From Shinella granuli (GTDB lineage Bacteria; Pseudomonadota; Alphaproteobacteria; Rhizobiales; Rhizobiaceae), in the NCBI RefSeq assembly GCF_004341885.1, contig NZ_SLVX01000021.1, positions 49,763-113,762 on the forward strand: a stretch of DNA of 64,000 bases, given 5' to 3'. The notes beneath the pieces are model-generated. The model saw only the letters and a list, made by a program, of their open reading frames with translations. It did no database searches and was not told where the DNA came from. Made by a program: the position numbers and the translations under genes. This document shows, one piece after another, positions 61,164 to 64,000 of the stretch; within the stretch, counting starts at the first letter, position 1; every line of letters starts with the position of its first letter.

Positions 61164-62009
61164 CTAGACTTTCAGCAGTACGCGCTCGGAATAAAGTTCA
61201 TCGATCTTTCGGGCGTCCCACTCCCCCCTGACCTGGTAACACATGCCGTTCCTCAGAAGGACGGAGTGCGGCAGACTGGCGCCTTCATCGACCTGGAGCG
61301 TCATGAAAGGCACGCCGCGGAGCATCAGCATCCGGGATAGCCCGGCCAGATTATCCATCACGAGATCTGTACTTTCGGCGAAGACGACACGGGCAGTGGG
61401 TATGTGTTTGCGTGGCTTGATATCGAAGACAACCGGACAATAACGCCCGGCCGCCGCGACGATCGTCACGATACAGCCCAGTTCGCGATGCTTCGCGAGG
61501 TCGCGCATCAACTCTTCGTGAATTGCCCCGTGAGGCACGGCCTCAAGCGCCATGAGCCTGTTCCGGCGGCGGCCGACGATGGCCGTCCAGGGCAGGACCA
61601 GAAGATGCACCTTGGTGTCGAACGTGCGGAAACCGAATCGGGCATTGACCTCGGCCGCGGCCTGCGTCGGCGTCAGGTCCGTGTAAACCGTATCCTCGTC
61701 GCGTAAGGCTGCGATCATCAGGCGGGCTGCCGACCAGCGATGGGCTTCCTCCACGTACCAGCTCGAAAGGTTCACGATTCTGCGGCCTGTGACCGTATCC
61801 TGCCGGGGAATCGCAAGCAGAATTCCGACGGGTTTTTCCCCTGCCATGAGGAACGTGCCGACCGACGGCTCGCCCAAGGTCCTGTTGTGATCGGCTAGGC
61901 GACGCAGCCCACGCTGCCAGAAAGCAAGCGAACGGGAGGGGAATCCCTCCCGCAAGAGTTTCGCAGCCGCCTCCAGGCAGCCTTCATCTATAGAACGAAG
62001 CTTCAGCAT
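61164..62009 (-). CDS. Acetyltransferase-like protein in the carrier-protein cluster
   Basis: 281 residues from ATG 62009 (MLKLRSIDEGCLEAAAKLLREGFP); a GTG start at 62024 is the alternative. N-terminal GNAT half (FLMAGEKPVGILLAIP, NLSSWYVEEAHRWSAARLMIAALRDEDTVYTDLTPTQAAAEVNARFGF); the C-terminal half (PVVFDIKPRKHIPTARVVFAESTDLVMDNL) is not assignable. Ends 31 bases before the carrier gene, so it is the first gene of that transcript. Likely the transferase that moves the carrier-bound group, or an auxiliary enzyme. Confidence 0.75.
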   Translation of the reverse strand: MLKLRSIDEGCLEAAAKLLREGFPSRSLAFWQRGLRRLADHNRTLGEPSVGTFLMAGEKPVGILLAIPRQDTVTGRRIVNLSSWYVEEAHRWSAARLMIAALRDEDTVYTDLTPTQAAAEVNARFGFRTFDTKVHLLVLPWTAIVGRRRNRLMALEAVPHGAIHEELMRDLAKHRELGCIVTIVAAAGRYCPVVFDIKPRKHIPTARVVFAESTDLVMDNLAGLSRMLMLRGVPFMTLQVDEGASLPHSVLLRNGMCYQVRGEWDARKIDELYSERVLLKV

Positions 62010-62203
62010 GTTCCGCGCAGACACCCATCTTTATCAAATTGTTCTATGGGTGAAATCTTCTGAAAGCGTAAATAGAGGCCTTCAGGTTACCGCAGCGACG
62101 CGTTGCGGCGCCGGTGCAAAACGACTTCCGGAAGGCTGTCAGGAAACTTTGAAGGATCGATCCGTTCGGAACATCTTGTGCCCCGCCGCGTCGAAAAACT
62201 TGT

Positions 62204-62221
62204 CGATATCCATTGATATCG
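62204..62221. promoter_or_regulatory. Dyad in the A/T-rich leader of the carrier-protein operon
   Basis: CGATATC-CATT-GATATCG, perfect 7-base arms, about 200 bases before the first gene of the carrier cluster and downstream of the second GNAT-like gene. Possible operator; no second copy seen. Confidence 0.35.
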
Positions 62222-62284
62222 GCTGCGATCCTTTCCTTGCGGAATACAAGATCCCGCGACGGCCCTGCGCCGCCGCGACACGCC

Positions 62285-63373
62285 TCAATCGAAACGATCC
62301 CCCATCAGCCGGCTCCAGTCCTCACCCACGAGCCCGTTGAAGAAGATGTCGCCGGCGCGGCAGGCCTCGACCAGGGCGGCCTCACGCGAGTGAACGACGG
62401 ACGTCGCGGGAGGATAGGTGAAAAACATACGCCGGCCATACATCACTTCGACCAAGGCCGGCTGGGTCCGGCCGCGCAAACCGATCGCACCCCTTCGTGC
62501 CGCATCATATGTCAGGCAATCGAGGACCGCACCGGCCTGGCCGGGCCGGGCGAGAACCTGCAGAACGCGGGCCACTCCACCCGGCCTCAGGTGATACAGG
62601 AAAGCGCCGACCGGAACGCCGGCCGTCGTCGTCGCCTGGCAGAACACCACCTCGCCATAAAGGCTTTTTCGTTCGGCATCCGCCAGGATCGCGTCCAACT
62701 GCCCGTCCGCCCAATCCGGCCGAATCGTATAGTGCCGCGTCAGAGGCTCGACCAGAGCAGCGAATTGCTCCCGACCGATCTGAGAGGCCGAGAGGCTGCC
62801 CTGGCGCGCCGGGACGAGTGCCGTATGCCGGCGCAGGATATGGTCGATGCCGCGTGCGACCGGCATGATGAAGCGCGCCGCTTTCACCGTCCGCGCCGCC
62901 TTGTCGGCCGCAAAGGATGCAGGCCTGATGATGCGGGTCCAGTCGAGACTGTAAAATGGCAACGTGACGCTGCGCAAGCTGCACCACATGCGCGTCGAGA
63001 CCGCGTTCGCCGTTCCGCTGAGGGTCAGATCCTGCGGACCGGCAAGGGCAGCCCTGAGCAGCCGCGCGCCCGCCATCGGAGCGGCTTCGTGGTCCTTCAC
63101 CATGAGCGAGCCGCAGACCGCCGCGAGCAGGCTCCGTTCGCGATAGCGCATCCGCAACATGTTCACGCCGATGAAGCCGGTGATCGCGCCGGCGTCGTCT
63201 TCATGCACGAGCGAGTGAACCTCCGGTTCGAAGCCCGGCATTTCCAGATAGAGCCGACGCAGATAGGACACCAGTCCCGGCGGCGGGGCCGATGCCGGGT
63301 CGCGAAAGACGGTTTGGAACAATTGGGCGACATCCCCGATGTCCTCGGGTCGAAGCGGGCGGATTTCTGCCAT
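62285..63373 (-). CDS. Two-domain GNAT-like protein
   Basis: 362 residues. The N-terminal domain is GNAT-like (AEIRPLRPEDIGDVAQLFQTVF, GAITGFIGVNMLRMRYRERSLLAAVCGSLMVKDH). The C-terminal part (VGAFLYHLRPGGVARVLQVLARPGQAGAVLDCLTYDAARRGAIGLRGRTQPALVEVM) looks like a second, degenerate GNAT. Relatives occur in polysaccharide gene clusters, from memory. It is separated from the carrier cluster by 275 bases and faces the membrane-protein gene at 63600. Substrate unknown. Confidence 0.75.
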   Translation of the reverse strand: MAEIRPLRPEDIGDVAQLFQTVFRDPASAPPPGLVSYLRRLYLEMPGFEPEVHSLVHEDDAGAITGFIGVNMLRMRYRERSLLAAVCGSLMVKDHEAAPMAGARLLRAALAGPQDLTLSGTANAVSTRMWCSLRSVTLPFYSLDWTRIIRPASFAADKAARTVKAARFIMPVARGIDHILRRHTALVPARQGSLSASQIGREQFAALVEPLTRHYTIRPDWADGQLDAILADAERKSLYGEVVFCQATTTAGVPVGAFLYHLRPGGVARVLQVLARPGQAGAVLDCLTYDAARRGAIGLRGRTQPALVEVMYGRRMFFTYPPATSVVHSREAALVEACRAGDIFFNGLVGEDWSRLMGDRFD

Positions 63374-63599
63374 GGTCGATCGTTCGGGAGGCCAATTCAG
63401 GAGTGCATGTCTTGCGAACTATCGCCCAAATTCATTCCGATCCGGTAAACGTGTCATCGAACTGAAATACACGCGCCGTTCCTCCCTTGCGGGACATCTT
63501 GCGAAGCAGGGCATTTGCAGTTCTACTGGCGCGACTCGATTGTCGTTCGAGATTCGCCGCTCTCGTATCCGAGTCCATCGCCATCACCTCGAGTAAGCC

Positions 63600-63904
63600 A
63601 TGAGCTATGCCAGATCCACGCCGGATCAATCGCCACCGCTGAGCGCCTCCCGGCAGAAGACACTGGTCATGGCGATCTTCCTGTGCGCCGCTTTCTTCTT
63701 CCAGTTGCGATTCAACGTGTCGCCCCATGTGATGAACCTGTTCGTCACCTATACCGATACGGGCGGGGCCATCTACGAAAAGCTGCATTTCGGATCGATC
63801 GGCATCTTCCTGCTCCTGCCGTTCGCCGTCGCGTCCCGGCCTTTCGTCCTGCGCGGCAGCGACATCGTCTTGTTCAGGTCGGCGCTGCTGTTTTCCTGCC
63901 TAAT
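63600..63904 (+). pseudogene. 5' part of a polysaccharide-type membrane protein gene, apparently interrupted
   Basis: Starts ATG 63600 (MSYARSTPDQSPPLSASRQ) and encodes two hydrophobic segments (TLVMAIFLCAAFFFQLRF and FGSIGIFLLLPFAVASRP) as in O-antigen ligase/polymerase (WaaL/ExoQ-like) proteins. After about residue 101 the frame enters sequence of lower GC and non-membrane character. I infer an insertion at about 63905. It is also possible that the protein simply continues beyond the window. Confidence 0.5.
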
Positions 63905-64000
63905 GGGTTCTTCCTCACTTTGTGTGGTTAACAGACCCTTAGCATCGCACTTGCTATCTGCTGTGATGCGCACGAAATCAAAATGGTCACCCGGTCCAGG
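63905..64000 (+). mobile_element. Left end of an insertion sequence (ISL3-like), cut by the window edge
   Basis: The last 96 bases fall in GC content and open GGGTTCTTCCTCACTTTGTG, resembling the terminal repeats of ISL3-family elements. An ATG at 63966 (MRTKSKWSPGP...) could be the transposase start. The other end and the target duplication are outside the window. Confidence 0.45.

Noticed and set aside
58083..63373. Full exosortase/PEP-CTERM system
   Set aside because: The ligase and decarboxylase resemble exosortase-associated families, but no exosortase, PEP-CTERM protein or prsT-type gene is in the window.

Overview
The window is high-GC, densely coded alphaproteobacterial DNA, most like a member of the Rhizobiaceae (Rhizobium, Ensifer or Shinella type). 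The grounds are the gene families, the intergenic palindromes built on CCTCGGG/CCCGAGG that are common in Rhizobiales, and the many ABC-transporter catabolic operons typical of rhizobial chromids and megaplasmids. The genus cannot be fixed from this sequence. I see no rRNA, tRNA or CRISPR array.

Layout. 1-3.3 kb: AraC regulator and a two-subunit molybdenum hydroxylase. 3.5-10 kb: acyl-CoA dehydrogenase-like protein, then a branched-chain-type 2-oxoacid dehydrogenase operon (fused E1, E2, E3) with a divergent Lrp regulator. 10-14 kb: D-xylonate dehydratase between two EamA transporters. 14-21.5 kb: a polyamine-type ABC transporter with metallo-hydrolase and aldehyde dehydrogenase, divergent from a TetR gene. 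21.5-23 kb: CueR and CopZ copper genes with two CueR boxes, and a MarR gene. 23-31.3 kb: aminotransferase, LysR, ureohydrolase, a second ABC transporter (Tat-exported binding protein) and a nitrilase-type hydrolase. 31.3-32.5 kb: a small GIY-YIG nuclease gene between repeats, then a gene-free stretch. 32.5-40.2 kb: a third polyamine-type ABC operon with two amide hydrolases and a GntR gene. 40-45 kb: stand-alone glutamate-synthase-like FMN protein, NUDIX hydrolase coupled to a tiny zinc-ribbon protein, threonine dehydratase-like enzyme. 45-53.4 kb: thioesterase, LysR, acetylpolyamine-amidohydrolase-like deacetylase, GNAT, beta-keto acid cleavage enzyme, class III aminotransferase and an amino-acid ABC transporter. 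53.5-58 kb: nicotinate phosphoribosyltransferase, hydantoin-racemase-like protein, MFS transporter and RpiR regulator. 58-63.4 kb: PLP decarboxylase, acyl-adenylating ligase, acyl carrier protein and two acetyltransferase-like proteins. The end of the window holds the start of a membrane-protein gene that seems to be cut by an insertion sequence.

How it works together. Most of the window is for scavenging nitrogen-rich solutes: four complete ABC importers, each linked to amide, amidine, amino or aldehyde chemistry and to a local regulator. All four binding-protein genes are followed directly by strong hairpins before the next transporter gene, as if binding-protein mRNA is kept in excess. The two most interesting gene sets are the carrier-protein/decarboxylase/ligase/GNAT cluster at the right end, which looks like a pathway that makes an aminoacyl group on a carrier protein for transfer to another molecule, and the deacetylase/aminotransferase/BKACE/thioesterase set, which could form a catabolic route for N-acetylated beta-amino acids.
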